Positions 34,494 through 44,656 of a DNA stretch of 64,000 nucleotides are shown piece after piece. Every line of letters begins with the position of its first letter. The first letter of the stretch is position 1. This DNA is from Pseudonocardia sp. SCN 73-27. GTDB lineage: Bacteria; Actinomycetota; Actinomycetes; Mycobacteriales; Pseudonocardiaceae. The notes beneath the pieces are model-generated. The model saw only the letters and a program-made list of their open reading frames with translations, was not told where the DNA came from and made no database searches. The DNA lies in assembly GCA_001725415.1 (NCBI GenBank), contig MEGH01000001.1, positions 62,001-126,000 of the forward strand. Reading direction: 5' to 3'. The position numbers and the translations under genes were made by a program.

Positions 34494-37364
34494 TCAGCCG
34501 ACGATGTTGACCAGGCGGCCGGGCACCACGATGACCTTGCGCGGCTCACGGCCGTCGAGCAGGGCCGCGACCTTGTCGTCGGCCAAAGCGGCGGCCTGGA
34601 CGCTGGCGGCGTCGGCGGCGGCCGGGACGGTGATCCGCGAACGCACCTTGCCGTTGTACTGGATCGGGTACTCGACGGTGTCGGCCACCAGGTAGCGCGC
34701 GTCGGCCACCGGGAACGACGCGAAGGCCAGCGACTCGTCGTGACCCAGGAGCGACCACAGCTCCTCGGCCACGTGCGGGGCCAGCGGTGCCAGCATCAGC
34801 ACCAGCGGCTCGGCCGCGGCGCGCGGCACCCCGGCGCCCGCGTAGACCTTGGTCAGGTGGTTGTTGAGCTCGATCAGCTTGGCGGCGGCGGTGTTGTAGT
34901 GCAGCGCCGGGACGTCCTCGTGGACGCCGGCGATCGCCTTGTGCAGCGCGCGCAGCGTCTCCTCGTCGAGCGCGGCGTCGGTGACGCGGCACTCGCCGGT
35001 CTCCTCGTCGACCAGGTTGCGCCACACCCGCTGCAGGAACCGCTGTGGGCCGACGACGTCGCGCGTCGACCACGGCCGCGAAGCCTCCATCGGGCCGGTG
35101 TACATCTCGTAGAGCCGGAACGTGTCGGCGCCGTAGCGCTCGCACATCTCGTCGGGCGTCACGACGTTCTTGAGCGACTTGCCCATCTTCCCGTACTCAC
35201 GGGTGACCGGCTCGTTGTTCCACGTGAAACCAACGGTCTCGTCGCCGACGACCTCCTCGGCCGGGACGTACAGCCCGCGGGCGTCGGTGTAGGCGAAGGC
35301 CTGGATGTAGCCCTGGTTGAACAGCTTGCGGAAGGGCTCCTCGCTGGTCACGTGGCCCAGGTCGAACAGGACCTTGTGCCAGAACCGCGAGTACAGCAGG
35401 TGCAGCACGGCGTGCTCGACGCCGCCGACGTACAGGTCGACACCACCGGGGTCGGCTGCCGAGCGCTGCAGGTCCTTACCGACCCAGTACTTCTCGGCCT
35501 CCTCGGACACGAACCGCTCGTGGTTGTCCGGGTCGAGGTAGCGCAGGTAGTACCAGCAGGAGCCGGCCCACTGCGGCATCGTGTTCGTCTCGCGACGGTA
35601 GGCCTTCGGGCCGTCGCCCAGGTCGAGCTCGACCTCCACCCACTCCGTCGCCCGCGACAGCGGCGGCTCCGGCTCGGTGTCGGCGGCGTCGGGGGCGTAG
35701 GTCTTGGGGGAGTAGTCGTCGACGTCGGGCAACTCGACGGGCAGCTGCGCGTCGGGCAGGGCCACCGGGCCGAGCTCGTCCCAGACGATCGGGAACGGCT
35801 CGCCCCAGTAGCGCTGACGCGAGAACAGCCAGTCGCGCAGCTTGTACTGGACGACGCCCTCGCCGAACCCCTTTGCCGCCAGCCAGTCGATGATGACGCG
35901 CTTGGCCTCGGCCACGCCCATACCGTTCAGGCTGATCTCGGCGTTGGCGGAGTTGATCGCCGGTCCGTCGCCGGTGAACGCCCCGCCGCCCTTGCCCTCC
36001 CAGCCCTCACCGGGGTCGACCGTGCGTACGATCGGCAGCCCGAAGGCGGTCGCGAAGTCCCAGTCGCGGGTGTCCTGCGCCGGGACGGCCATGATCGCCC
36101 CGGTGCCGTAGCCCATCAGGACGTAGTCGGCGACGAAGACGGGGACCTGCTCGCCGTTGACCGGGTTGGTCGCGTACGCGCCGGTGAAGACGCCGGTCTT
36201 GTCCTTGTTCTCCTGGCGGTCCAGCTCGGTCTTGCGGGCGGCCGCGTCGCGGTAGGCGGCGACGGCGGCCGCGGGCGTCGCCGCACCACCGGTCCACCGC
36301 GGGTCGACGTCGGCGGGCCAGGACTCCGGGACGATCGAGGAGACCAGGGGGTGCTCCGGCGCCAGGACCATGTAGGTCGCGCCGAACAGCGTGTCGGGGC
36401 GCGTCGTGAAGACCTCGATGTCGCCCGCCGCGGACGCGAACCGCACGCGCGCACCCTCGGACCGGCCGATCCAGTTGCGCTGCATGGACTTCACCGACTC
36501 CGGCCAGTCCAGGCGGTCCAGATCGGACACCAGGCGGTCGGAGTAGGCGGTGATCCGCATCATCCACTGCTTGAGGTTGCGGCGGAAGACGGGATAGTTC
36601 CCGCGCTCGCTACGCCCGTCGGCGGTGACCTCCTCGTTGGCCAGCACCGTGCCCAGCCCGGGGCACCAGTTGACCGGGGCCTCGGAGATGTAGGCCAGCC
36701 GGAACCCGTCGACGGCGGCACGCCGCTCGGCCTCGGACAGCTCGGCCCACGCCCGGCCGTCGGTCGTCGGCCGCTCGCCGGACTCGAACTGCGCCACCAG
36801 CTCCGCGATCGGGCGGGCGCGGTCGGCGTCGACGTCGTACCAGGAGTTGAAGATCTGCAGGAAGATCCACTGCGTCCAGCGGTAGAACTCGACGTCCGTG
36901 GTCGCGACCGACCGCCGGTCGTCGTGGGCCAGGCCCAGCTGGCGCAGCTGCTCGCGGTAGCGCGCGATGTTGGCCTCGGTCGTGGTGCGCGGGTGCGTAC
37001 CCGTCTGCACCGCGTACTGCTCGGCGGGCAGGCCGAACGCGTCGAAACCCATGGCGTGCAACACGTTGTGCCCGGTCATCCGCAGGTAGCGGCCCAGCAC
37101 GTCGGTGCCGATGAAGCCCAGCGGGTGGCCGACGTGCAGCCCCGCGCCCGACGGGTACGGGAACATGTCGAGCAGGTAGACCTTCTTGCGCTCCGACCCG
37201 GGCTCGCCGGGGTTCGGGGCGTGGAACGTGCCCTCGGCCTCCCAGCGGTCCTGCCACTTGCGCTCGATGCGCCCGGCGAGTGCCGCGCCGTACCGGAACG
37301 GGGGCGCCCCGGCGTCGTCGGTCCGGTCCGCCGTGACGTCCGCGGTGGTGGTCTCCGTGCTCAT
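34494..37364 (-). CDS. leuS: Leucyl-tRNA synthetase
   Basis: The 956-residue class I synthetase charges tRNA-Leu. The HIGH-type motif is HVGH at 77-80 ([12 protein letters not shown]), and the KMSKS-type motif is KMGKS at about 726-730. The CP1 editing domain lies between them ([27 protein letters not shown] and [19 protein letters not shown]). Full family length. The codons for FTWN include a parS-like sequence at 35217-35230. The 218 bases upstream show no T-box elements. Confidence 0.97.
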   Translation of the reverse strand: MSTETTTADVTADRTDDAGAPPFRYGAALAGRIERKWQDRWEAEGTFHAPNPGEPGSERKKVYLLDMFPYPSGAGLHVGHPLGFIGTDVLGRYLRMTGHNVLHAMGFDAFGLPAEQYAVQTGTHPRTTTEANIARYREQLRQLGLAHDDRRSVATTDVEFYRWTQWIFLQIFNSWYDVDADRARPIAELVAQFESGERPTTDGRAWAELSEAERRAAVDGFRLAYISEAPVNWCPGLGTVLANEEVTADGRSERGNYPVFRRNLKQWMMRITAYSDRLVSDLDRLDWPESVKSMQRNWIGRSEGARVRFASAAGDIEVFTTRPDTLFGATYMVLAPEHPLVSSIVPESWPADVDPRWTGGAATPAAAVAAYRDAAARKTELDRQENKDKTGVFTGAYATNPVNGEQVPVFVADYVLMGYGTGAIMAVPAQDTRDWDFATAFGLPIVRTVDPGEGWEGKGGGAFTGDGPAINSANAEISLNGMGVAEAKRVIIDWLAAKGFGEGVVQYKLRDWLFSRQRYWGEPFPIVWDELGPVALPDAQLPVELPDVDDYSPKTYAPDAADTEPEPPLSRATEWVEVELDLGDGPKAYRRETNTMPQWAGSCWYYLRYLDPDNHERFVSEEAEKYWVGKDLQRSAADPGGVDLYVGGVEHAVLHLLYSRFWHKVLFDLGHVTSEEPFRKLFNQGYIQAFAYTDARGLYVPAEEVVGDETVGFTWNNEPVTREYGKMGKSLKNVVTPDEMCERYGADTFRLYEMYTGPMEASRPWSTRDVVGPQRFLQRVWRNLVDEETGECRVTDAALDEETLRALHKAIAGVHEDVPALHYNTAAAKLIELNNHLTKVYAGAGVPRAAAEPLVLMLAPLAPHVAEELWSLLGHDESLAFASFPVADARYLVADTVEYPIQYNGKVRSRITVPAAADAASVQAAALADDKVAALLDGREPRKVIVVPGRLVNIVG
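35217..35230. promoter_or_regulatory. parS-like site inside leuS
   Basis: GTTCCACGTGAAAC matches the parS core GTTTCACGTGAAAC with one change and is identical to the site inside parA. It lies about 17.5 kb from the main cluster. Confidence 0.6.
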
Positions 37365-37571
37365 GTCCGTCCGCTCAACTCGTTTTTCCTGACGGCCACG
37401 AAACGAGCCCGCGGGACCGGGCCCGTGGGCGAGACGTCGGAGACCCCGGCCCGGGAGGGACGGGGGCCCGGCCGCGAGCGCCGGATCGCTCCCGACGCGA
37501 CCGCGTCGAAGCGGGCCATCTGCGACGACCAGCGTAACGCCGCTGGCCGAGGCCCCGCGAACGGGTTGTCC

Positions 37572-37577
37572 TACCCT
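37572..37577 (+). promoter_or_regulatory. -10-like hexamer for leaderless SdpI-like gene
   Basis: TACCCT lies six bases before the GTG at 37584. Confidence 0.45.
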
Positions 37578-37583
37578 GGACGG

Positions 37584-38015
37584 GTGCCTGTCGTCCTCAG
37601 CGTGGTCCTCGGCGCCGTCCTCGTGCTCGTGGGGGCGGCGCTCGGCGCCGTCGCCGTGACCGGTGCGCGAGGAACGTTGCGCCGCAACCGTTTCGCGGGC
37701 GTCCGTACCGCGGCGACGCTGTCGTCGGAGCAGACGTTCGCCGCCGCCAACCGGGTCGCCGCCCCGCTCGTCGGGGCCGCCGCCGTGGTTGCGATCGCGG
37801 GTGGAGCGGCCACGCTGGCCCGTCCGGACGTGCTGCTGGGTGTGATCCTGCTCGTCGTCACGGTGCTCGGGGTCCTCGTGCTGGCCGGTATCGGCGGCGC
37901 GCTGGGCGACCGCGCGGCCCGCCTCGTCGAGGACGAGCCCGCCCCCTGCGCGGGCGCGTGCGCGGGCTGCGACCTCATCGAGGGCTGCCGCCCCGCCGGC
38001 ATCGCCGGCAGCTGA
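37584..38015 (+). CDS. SdpI-family membrane protein
   Basis: The 143-residue protein has three hydrophobic segments and the SdpI-like stretch [30 protein letters not shown]. SdpI gives immunity to a cannibalism toxin in Bacillus, but most actinobacterial relatives have no known role. The C-terminus carries a Cys cluster ([16 protein letters not shown]) that could bind metal or form disulfides. It converges on the YqgE gene only four bases beyond its stop. Confidence 0.78.
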   Translation: MPVVLSVVLGAVLVLVGAALGAVAVTGARGTLRRNRFAGVRTAATLSSEQTFAAANRVAAPLVGAAAVVAIAGGAATLARPDVLLGVILLVVTVLGVLVLAGIGGALGDRAARLVEDEPAPCAGACAGCDLIEGCRPAGIAGS

Positions 38016-38019
38016 CGGA

Positions 38020-38616
38020 CTAGTTCAGCCCGACCTCCGCCGGGAACGTCGCCAGCAACGCCAGCGGCGTCCCCTGGCGGCGCAGCACCCGGCCCCACAG
38101 ATCGGCGTGCCGGTCGGTGATGACGTCGTCGGGCAGCCCCGGGACGACGAGCCAGTCGCCCCGCTCGATCTCGCCGTCGAGCTGGCCCGAGTCCCAGCCG
38201 GAGTAGCCGGCGAACACCCGCAGCCCCCGTAGCGACGACTCCAGCGCGGCCGGGTCGGTGTCGAGGTCGACGAGCGCCACCGGACTGTGGACGGTCACCA
38301 CACCGGGCATGCCGAGCGTCGACACCCCTGTGCGCATCGCGGCCAGGCACAGGGCCGTGCGGGCGTCGACAGGACCGCCCACGAACACCGACCGGGGCGC
38401 CGACGCCAGGTTCTCCCACGCGGGCAGCACGTCGCGGACCGAGACGTCACCGGGCCGGTTGAGGACGACACCGAGGCTCCCGGAGTCGCGGTGCTCGACC
38501 ATGTAGACGACGGTCCGGCGGAAGTTCGGGTCCGACAGACCCGGCGAGGCGACGAGCAGCGTGCCCGGCGCGACGGGCACGGTCGAGCCTGCGGATCCGT
38601 CGCGGAGGTCCCTCAC
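38020..38616 (-). CDS. UPF0301 (YqgE/AlgH) family protein
   Basis: The 198-residue protein shows the family segments [39 protein letters not shown], and [25 protein letters not shown]. The biochemical role is unsettled. GTG start at 38616. It diverges from the MFS gene, whose start is 43 bases away. Confidence 0.93.
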   Translation of the reverse strand: MRDLRDGSAGSTVPVAPGTLLVASPGLSDPNFRRTVVYMVEHRDSGSLGVVLNRPGDVSVRDVLPAWENLASAPRSVFVGGPVDARTALCLAAMRTGVSTLGMPGVVTVHSPVALVDLDTDPAALESSLRGLRVFAGYSGWDSGQLDGEIERGDWLVVPGLPDDVITDRHADLWGRVLRRQGTPLALLATFPAEVGLN

Positions 38617-38646
38617 AGCACCATCGTCGCACCCGCACGGGAGCAG

Positions 38647-38652
38647 TAGCCT
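38647..38652 (+). promoter_or_regulatory. -10-like hexamer for leaderless MFS gene
   Basis: TAGCCT lies seven bases before the GTG at 38660. Confidence 0.4.
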
Positions 38653-38659
38653 TCCGGTC

Positions 38660-40021
38660 GTGTCCTCCTCCTCCGCCCCCGCGACGGGGGACACCGCCAC
38701 CTCCACGAAGCGGGAGAAGGCCGGGCTCGCCCGGCTGCTGCGCACCTCCGGGTTCCGCCGGCTGCTCGGCGTCCGGTTCACCGCCCAGTTCGGCGACGGC
38801 ATGTTCCAGGCCGCGCTCGGTGGGGCCGTCCTGTTCAACCCCGAGCGGCAGGCCGATCCGCTCGCCGTCGCCGCCGGGCTCGCGGTGATCCTGCTGCCGT
38901 ACTCGGTCATCGGGCCGTTCACCGGGGCGCTGCTCGACCGGTGGGACCGGCGCCGGGTGCTCGTCGTCGCCAACATCGTGCGTGCGGCGCTGGTCGCGGT
39001 CGTCGCGGTGCTCGTCGGCACCGGCGTCGAAGGGGTGCCGCTCTACCTGGCGGCGCTGGCTGTCGCGGGCACCAGCCGGTTCGTGCTGTCGGGGCTGTCG
39101 GCCGGGCTGCCGCACGTCGTCGAACCGAGACACCTCGTCGAGGCCAACACCATCGCGGCCACCCTCGGCGCCGCGACCGCCGCGGTCGGCGGGGCCACCG
39201 CGATCGGGCTGCGCGCCGTCATCGGCTCCGACAACACGGGCTCCGCCATCGTCACGACGATCGCGATGTTCGGCCCGGTGCTCGCCGCGCTGGTCGCGTC
39301 GTTCTTCGCCCGCGGCAGCCTCGGACCCGACCGCGTCGCCCCCGCCGAGGGGACCTCGCCGGCCACGCCGTCGGCCGAGTCGTCAGCCACCCGGGTCGTG
39401 CTGCACGGGATGACCGACGGGCTGCGCGCCGTCGCGTCGACCCCCACGGTGGCGGCGTCGTTCGCGGCGCTGATGGCGCACCGGCTGGCGTTCGGCGTCG
39501 GCACCCTCGTGTCGTTGCTGCTGTTCCGCTACGCGTTCACCGACTCCGGCGTCCTGCGCGCGGGGATGACCGGCGTCGGCGAGGCCGTCGTCCTGGCTGC
39601 GATCGGGCTGGGCATCGCCGCGCTGCTCACGCCGTGGCTCGTGCATCACATCGGCCGGGCGACGACCGTTCGGATCGCCCTCGGGCTGTCGATGGCCGCC
39701 CAGATCGCGCTGGCCGTCTTCCTGTCGATGCCCGCGGTCCTCGCGGCGGCTTTCGCGCTGGCGGCGACGGGTCAGGTCGTGAAGCTGTGCACCGACGCCG
39801 CCGTGCAGAGCGAGGCCGGCGACGAGGTCCGCGGCCGCGTCTTCGCTCTCTACGACGCGCTGTTCAACATCAGCTACGTCCTCGCCATCACCGCGGCCGC
39901 GCTGCTCAGCCCGCCCGACGGCCGCGCCCCCGCACTGCTGGCAGCGGCCGCCGCCGTCTACGTCCTCGGGTTCGGGGCGCACGAGCTGCTGCTGCGCCGC
40001 CGCACCGCCCGCCCTCTGTAG
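38660..40021 (+). CDS. Major facilitator superfamily transporter
   Basis: The 453-residue protein has about eleven to twelve membrane helices. The loop GALLDRWDRRRVLVVANIVRA matches the MFS motif A (G-x-x-x-D-R-x-x-R-R). It resembles MFS proteins located beside pcnA in other actinobacteria; substrate unknown. A soluble linker around residues 215-245 separates the two halves. It converges on the CCA-adding enzyme gene, leaving four bases. Confidence 0.87.
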   Translation: MSSSSAPATGDTATSTKREKAGLARLLRTSGFRRLLGVRFTAQFGDGMFQAALGGAVLFNPERQADPLAVAAGLAVILLPYSVIGPFTGALLDRWDRRRVLVVANIVRAALVAVVAVLVGTGVEGVPLYLAALAVAGTSRFVLSGLSAGLPHVVEPRHLVEANTIAATLGAATAAVGGATAIGLRAVIGSDNTGSAIVTTIAMFGPVLAALVASFFARGSLGPDRVAPAEGTSPATPSAESSATRVVLHGMTDGLRAVASTPTVAASFAALMAHRLAFGVGTLVSLLLFRYAFTDSGVLRAGMTGVGEAVVLAAIGLGIAALLTPWLVHHIGRATTVRIALGLSMAAQIALAVFLSMPAVLAAAFALAATGQVVKLCTDAAVQSEAGDEVRGRVFALYDALFNISYVLAITAAALLSPPDGRAPALLAAAAAVYVLGFGAHELLLRRRTARPL

Positions 40022-40025
40022 GGCG

Positions 40026-41570
40026 TCAGACGCCGTTCTCCGCGGCCCACGCCCGTAGCTCGGCGACCGCCTCGTCGTGCGCGAGCGGGCCACGGTCCAT
40101 CCGCAGCGACAGCAGGTGCTTGTAGGCCTTGCCGACGAGCGGGCCCGGCGGCAGCCCGAGCAGCTCCATGATCGCGTTCCCGTCGAGGTCGGGACGGATG
40201 GAGTCGAGCTCCTCCTGGGCGCGCAACGCCGCGATCCGGTCCTCGAGGGAGTCGTAGCTGCGCTGCAGCGCCGCGGCCCGGCGCCGGTTGCGGGTCGTGC
40301 TGTCGGACCGGACGAGCTTGTGCAGCCGCTCCAGCAGCGGCCCGGCGTCGGTGACGTAGCGGCGCACCGCCGAGTCGGTCCACTCGCCGTTACCGTAGCC
40401 GTGGAACCGCAGGTGCAGGAACACCAGCTGCGCCACCTCGTCGACGACGACCTTCGGGTAGCGCAGCTCGCGGAGCCGCTTGCGCACCATCTTGGCGCCG
40501 ACGACCTCGTGGTGGTGGAAGCTGACCCGCCCGTCGGACTCCTTGCGACGCGTGTCGGGCTTGCCGACGTCGTGCAGCAGCGCCGCGAGCCGCAGCACCA
40601 GGTCCGGCCCGTCCTGTTCGCGGTCGATCGCCTGCTCGAGCACCACCAGCGAGTGCGTGTAGACGTCCTTGTGCTGCATGTGCTCGTCGATCGCCAGGCG
40701 CATCGCCGGTACCTCGGGGACGACGTGGTCGGCCAGGCCCGTGTCGACCATCAGCTCGATCGCCCGCCGCGGATGCGCCCCGAGCATGAGCTTGGAGAAC
40801 TCGGCCTGCACCCGCTCCCGGGTGATCCGGGTGAGCTCGCCGGCCATCTCCGTCATGGCGTCGACGACGCGCGGCGCCGGCGCGAACCCCAGCTGGGACA
40901 CGAAACGGGCGCAGCGCAGCATCCGTAGCGGGTCGTCGGCGAACGACTCCTGCGGCGTGGCCGGGGTGTCGAGCGTCCCGGTGGCCAGCGCGGCGAGGCC
41001 GCCGTGCGGGTCGACGAACCGGCGCTCGCCGTTCGGGGCGTGCACCTCGACGGCCATCGCGTTCACCGTGAAGTCGCGACGGACCAGGTCGCCCTCGATC
41101 GAGTCCCCGAAGCGGACGACGGGGTTGCGGCCGACGCGGTCGTAGGCGTCGGCGCGGAACGTCGTGATCTCCAGGACGTGGTCGCCCCGGCGCGCGCCGA
41201 GGGTGCCGAACTCGATCCCGGTGTCCCAGATCGTGTCGGCCCAGCCGGCCAGCAGCGCCTGGATCTGCTCGGGGCGCGCGTCCGTCGTGAAGTCGAGGTC
41301 TCCGCCGTTTGCGGAGCCACGACCCAGCAGGGCGTCGCGGACGCTGCCGCCCACCAGGTAGAGCCGGTGGCCCGCCGCTCGGAACCGCTCACCGAGCTCG
41401 TCGGCGACCGCAGGGATGGCGAGCATTTCCACGAGGGCATTCTCCTGGGCGCGACGCAGGGCCGCGTCGTCCGAGGCGTCACCCGGCCGGGCGTGGGTGC
41501 CGGAGATCGCGTCCGCGCTCACCGTGGAGGTGGACGCCGACGAGCCGGGGATCAACAACGGGGAAGACAC
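40026..41570 (-). CDS. cca: CCA-adding tRNA nucleotidyltransferase (PcnA/Cca)
   Basis: The 514-residue protein has a class II nucleotidyltransferase head ([22 protein letters not shown], then [13 protein letters not shown]), the tRNA-binding region ([17 protein letters not shown]), and an HD domain ([13 protein letters not shown] with HHHE). It repairs or adds the 3' CCA of tRNA and matches Rv3907c in position. The N-terminal 45 residues are not conserved in the family. GTG at 41570 follows TAGACT at eight bases. It diverges from the Nudix gene. Confidence 0.94.
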   Translation of the reverse strand: MSSPLLIPGSSASTSTVSADAISGTHARPGDASDDAALRRAQENALVEMLAIPAVADELGERFRAAGHRLYLVGGSVRDALLGRGSANGGDLDFTTDARPEQIQALLAGWADTIWDTGIEFGTLGARRGDHVLEITTFRADAYDRVGRNPVVRFGDSIEGDLVRRDFTVNAMAVEVHAPNGERRFVDPHGGLAALATGTLDTPATPQESFADDPLRMLRCARFVSQLGFAPAPRVVDAMTEMAGELTRITRERVQAEFSKLMLGAHPRRAIELMVDTGLADHVVPEVPAMRLAIDEHMQHKDVYTHSLVVLEQAIDREQDGPDLVLRLAALLHDVGKPDTRRKESDGRVSFHHHEVVGAKMVRKRLRELRYPKVVVDEVAQLVFLHLRFHGYGNGEWTDSAVRRYVTDAGPLLERLHKLVRSDSTTRNRRRAAALQRSYDSLEDRIAALRAQEELDSIRPDLDGNAIMELLGLPPGPLVGKAYKHLLSLRMDRGPLAHDEAVAELRAWAAENGV

Positions 41571-41578
41571 GGCGGGCC

Positions 41579-41584
41579 AGTCTA
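41579..41584 (-). promoter_or_regulatory. -10-like hexamer for cca
   Basis: On the minus strand TAGACT lies eight bases before the GTG at 41570. Confidence 0.4.
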
Positions 41585-41665
41585 GGCAACGCCTCCGAGG
41601 CCCCGCGTTCGAGTTCCGGCCCGCCGCGTGACGTCGAGAAGCGGGCCGGACCTGCCCCCGCTCGT

Positions 41666-41671
41666 TACCAT
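41666..41671 (+). promoter_or_regulatory. -10-like hexamer for leaderless Nudix gene
   Basis: TACCAT lies six bases before the ATG at 41678. Confidence 0.45.
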
Positions 41672-41677
41672 CGGGCC

Positions 41678-42172
41678 ATGTCCACCTCGCGCGGTCGCTC
41701 AGGAGGGCGCCGCGCGGCCCGTCCACCGGAGCGCAGGCGCCGGTTGCGCACGGTCGACGAGACCTCCGCGGGCGGTCTCGTCGTCGACCACGCACTCAAC
41801 GTCGCAGCCATCATCGGGCGGCTCGACCGCCGCGGCCGGCTGCTGTGGTCGCTGCCGAAAGGTCACATCGAGGCTGGTGAGACGGCCGAGCAGGCGGCGG
41901 TGCGCGAGGTCGAGGAGGAGACCGGCATCATCGGGCGGGTGGTCGCACCCCTGGGCACCATCGACTTCTGGTTCGTCGCCGAGGACCGGCGCGTGCACAA
42001 GACCGTGCACCACTTCCTCATGCGCGCGCTCGGTGGCGAGCTGTCGGATCTCGACGTCGAGGTGTCGGAGGTGGCGTGGGTGCCGCTCGACGAGCTCGAG
42101 TCGCGCCTCGCCTACGCCGACGAGCGGCGGCTGATCCGCCGGGCCACGCAGTTGCTGGAGGAGTCGGCGTGA
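41678..42172 (+). CDS. NUDIX hydrolase (MutT4-like)
   Basis: The 164-residue protein has a basic N-terminus (about 30 residues) and a Nudix box in [26 protein letters not shown]. It is the positional equivalent of mutT4 (Rv3908), next to pcnA and the DUF6049 gene. Substrate may be damaged nucleotides or diadenosine polyphosphates; the sequence does not decide. Stop overlaps the DUF6049 start. Confidence 0.9.
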   Translation: MSTSRGRSGGRRAARPPERRRRLRTVDETSAGGLVVDHALNVAAIIGRLDRRGRLLWSLPKGHIEAGETAEQAAVREVEEETGIIGRVVAPLGTIDFWFVAEDRRVHKTVHHFLMRALGGELSDLDVEVSEVAWVPLDELESRLAYADERRLIRRATQLLEESA

Positions 42173-44505
42173 GGCCGGTCGCGGCCCTGGTCGCGATCGC
42201 GTTGCTCCTCCTGGCCGGCCCGATCGCCGGGTCGGCCGCCGCGGCCCCCGGTGACGCCCCGGCCGCGTCGTTGCAGCTCGCGCTCGACCAGCTCACCCCC
42301 CGGGTCGTGACGTCCGACGGACCATCTGTCGTCACGGTGACGGGAACCGTCACCAACACCGGGACCCTGCCCGTCTCCGGGCTCGCGGTCCGGCTGCAGC
42401 GTGGCGACCCGCTGCGCACCGACTCCGACGCCGACGCCGCCCTCGAGGGCCGCGCCGGCACCGACGCCGTCTCGCCGTCCTTCGTCGACGTGCCCGGCAC
42501 GATCGAGCCCGGCGCGAGCATCTCCGTCCGCATCGAGGCCCCACTGCGCGCGACCGGCGGAACCGGGCTCGGCATCGCCACCCCCGGCACCTACCCACTG
42601 CTCGTGAACGTCAACGGCGAGCCCGACGGCCAGCCCCGCGCCCGGCTCGCGGCCACCCGGATGCTGCTGCCCGTCCTGTCGCTGCCCGCGGCGGTGGTCG
42701 ACGGCACGCTCACCGGGGACGTCGGCGGCACGGCCGCCGGCGGCGCGCGGCCGTTCACGATGCTCTACCCGATCGTCGACGTCCCGCACCGGCTGCCGGG
42801 CGTCCCGGGCGAGACCACGACGCTCACCGACGACGACCTCGCACGTTCCTTCGCCCCGGGCGGCCGGCTCAACGGGCTCGTCGGGGCACTGGCCCAGCGC
42901 GCACCCGTCGGCTCGACGCTGCGCACCGGATTGTGCGTGGCCGTCGACCCCGACCTGCTGCAGACCGCGCAGGCGATGGCCGACGGCTACCAGGTCCGTG
43001 CCCCCGACGGGACCGTCAGCCCGGGGACCGGGGCCGACGCCGCCCGCACCTGGCTCGGCGGCGTCACGTCGGCGCTGCGTGGCGGTTGCACCGTCGCGCT
43101 CCCGTTCGCCGACGCCGATCTCGTCGCACTGACGAGAAGTGGCGACGAGGACGCCGCCGTCCGCGCCGTCGAGGCAGGTCGGGAGGTCGCCGGGGACATC
43201 CTCGACACCCCGCTGCAGAACTCGTTGCTGTGGCCAGCCGACGGCGTCATCGACGACGAGACCCTCTCGGCACTGGCCGGGCCCGAACGCGTCGGCGGAC
43301 TCGTCCTGGCCTCCGACGCCGTCAGCCAGGCCGGGCGCACCGGCGTCGTCAGCCTCGAGGCCGGCCCCGGCGCCGCCCTCGCCGACGACCTCCTCACGTC
43401 CGCCGCCACGCCCACCGATCCACCCTCCACGCCCGGCGCGCCCGTCACCAGCTCACCGGTGGCCGTCTCCACCCCGCTGTCGACGCAGGACGTCATCGGC
43501 GCCCTGGCGTTCCGGGCGACCTCGTCGTCGGGACAGGGTTCCTCCGGGCAGGGCTCGGCCGCACCGATCCTGCTCGCGCCACCCCACCTCTGGGGCGCGG
43601 AGGGGACCGGCGCCGACGCCCTGCTGTCGGCGATCTCGCTGATGTCCGACCGCGGCCTGCTCGCCCCGCGCGCCCTGACCACCAGCGGCGCGACGACCCG
43701 AGCCACGTCGCTGCTGTACCCGATCGGTGCGGGCGCCGCCGAGGTCCCCTCCGCGATCGTCGACCGCACCCGGACGCTCGTCGGCGACATCGACGCCGTC
43801 GCGTCCGCGGCCGTCGCCGACCCGGGCGCCGACGTCACCCCCGACGACGTCTTCGTCCCGCTGCGCCGGGCGATGCTGCGACCGGTCTCCGCCGCCTGGC
43901 GTGGTCGGCCCGCGATCGCCGCCCGCTCCGCCGATCTCGCGTCCGCGCGTCTCGACGAGCTGCGAGGCACCGTCCGCGTCCTGGAACCGCCCGGCCCCTA
44001 CTCGCTCGGCACCTCCGACGCCCCACTGCTGATGACGGTGTCCAACGGGCTGCCGGTGGCCCTCGACGTGCGCATCGTCATCGCCAGCACCGCCGGCCTG
44101 CAGGTCGCGCCCATCCCCGACCAGCGCATCCCGCCCCTCGGACGCATCCAGGTCCGGGTCAGCGCGCAGGTCGTGCGCGCCGGACAGTTCGCCGTCGACG
44201 CCATCGTCCAGACCCCGCGCGGCGACGACCTCGGCCCGCCGACACGGCTGCAGGTCCGCTCCACCGCCTACGGCACCGTCACGGTGTGGCTGACGGTGAT
44301 CGCCGGCGCGCTGCTCGTCGTGCTCGTGATCCGCCGGATCGTGCGCCGCGCGCGCGACCGCTCGGGCCCACCGGACGACCCCGCCGACGGTCCCGGCGAC
44401 GGTCCGGGCCCCGGCCCGACCGGGCCGCCGGCACCCGGGGAGCGGTGGTCGTCACCGCCCGAACCTGCGGGAACCGGACCGACCGTGCCGATGAGGACAG
44501 AGTGA
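42169..44505 (+). CDS. DUF6049 family secreted/membrane-anchored protein (Rv3909-like)
   Basis: The 778-residue protein has a cleavable-looking signal peptide (about 1-25), a large extracytoplasmic part beginning with a CARDB-like beta domain ([32 protein letters not shown]), a central alpha/beta region, another beta domain near 600-690, and a single membrane helix at about 705-725 followed by a Pro-rich cytoplasmic tail. Relatives always lie beside murJ in actinobacteria, suggesting a role in wall synthesis, but function is unproven. GTG start overlaps the Nudix stop. Confidence 0.85.
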   Translation: MRPVAALVAIALLLLAGPIAGSAAAAPGDAPAASLQLALDQLTPRVVTSDGPSVVTVTGTVTNTGTLPVSGLAVRLQRGDPLRTDSDADAALEGRAGTDAVSPSFVDVPGTIEPGASISVRIEAPLRATGGTGLGIATPGTYPLLVNVNGEPDGQPRARLAATRMLLPVLSLPAAVVDGTLTGDVGGTAAGGARPFTMLYPIVDVPHRLPGVPGETTTLTDDDLARSFAPGGRLNGLVGALAQRAPVGSTLRTGLCVAVDPDLLQTAQAMADGYQVRAPDGTVSPGTGADAARTWLGGVTSALRGGCTVALPFADADLVALTRSGDEDAAVRAVEAGREVAGDILDTPLQNSLLWPADGVIDDETLSALAGPERVGGLVLASDAVSQAGRTGVVSLEAGPGAALADDLLTSAATPTDPPSTPGAPVTSSPVAVSTPLSTQDVIGALAFRATSSSGQGSSGQGSAAPILLAPPHLWGAEGTGADALLSAISLMSDRGLLAPRALTTSGATTRATSLLYPIGAGAAEVPSAIVDRTRTLVGDIDAVASAAVADPGADVTPDDVFVPLRRAMLRPVSAAWRGRPAIAARSADLASARLDELRGTVRVLEPPGPYSLGTSDAPLLMTVSNGLPVALDVRIVIASTAGLQVAPIPDQRIPPLGRIQVRVSAQVVRAGQFAVDAIVQTPRGDDLGPPTRLQVRSTAYGTVTVWLTVIAGALLVVLVIRRIVRRARDRSGPPDDPADGPGDGPGPGPTGPPAPGERWSSPPEPAGTGPTVPMRTE

Positions 44506-44656
44506 CGAGAACTTCCGGACCTGCGGACGCGGTGGGGAATCGCACCCGACGCGCCCGGTCCGACTGTTCCCCGCAGGCGCCCACCCTGTCGTAGTCTGGC
44601 CACCGGGGGAATGTGACCGGGCGTGAAGCCGCGTCCGGTGGGGGGAGGCGTCGCTG

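Noticed and set aside
37365-37583. T-box leader for leuS
   Set aside because: No specifier stem, T-box sequence or antiterminator could be found in the 218 bases.
34740-38015. A plus-strand open frame of more than 1,000 codons opposite leuS
   Set aside because: It is antisense to leuS, Arg/Val/Gly-rich and without motifs. Only its last part, from 37584, is the genuine SdpI-like gene.
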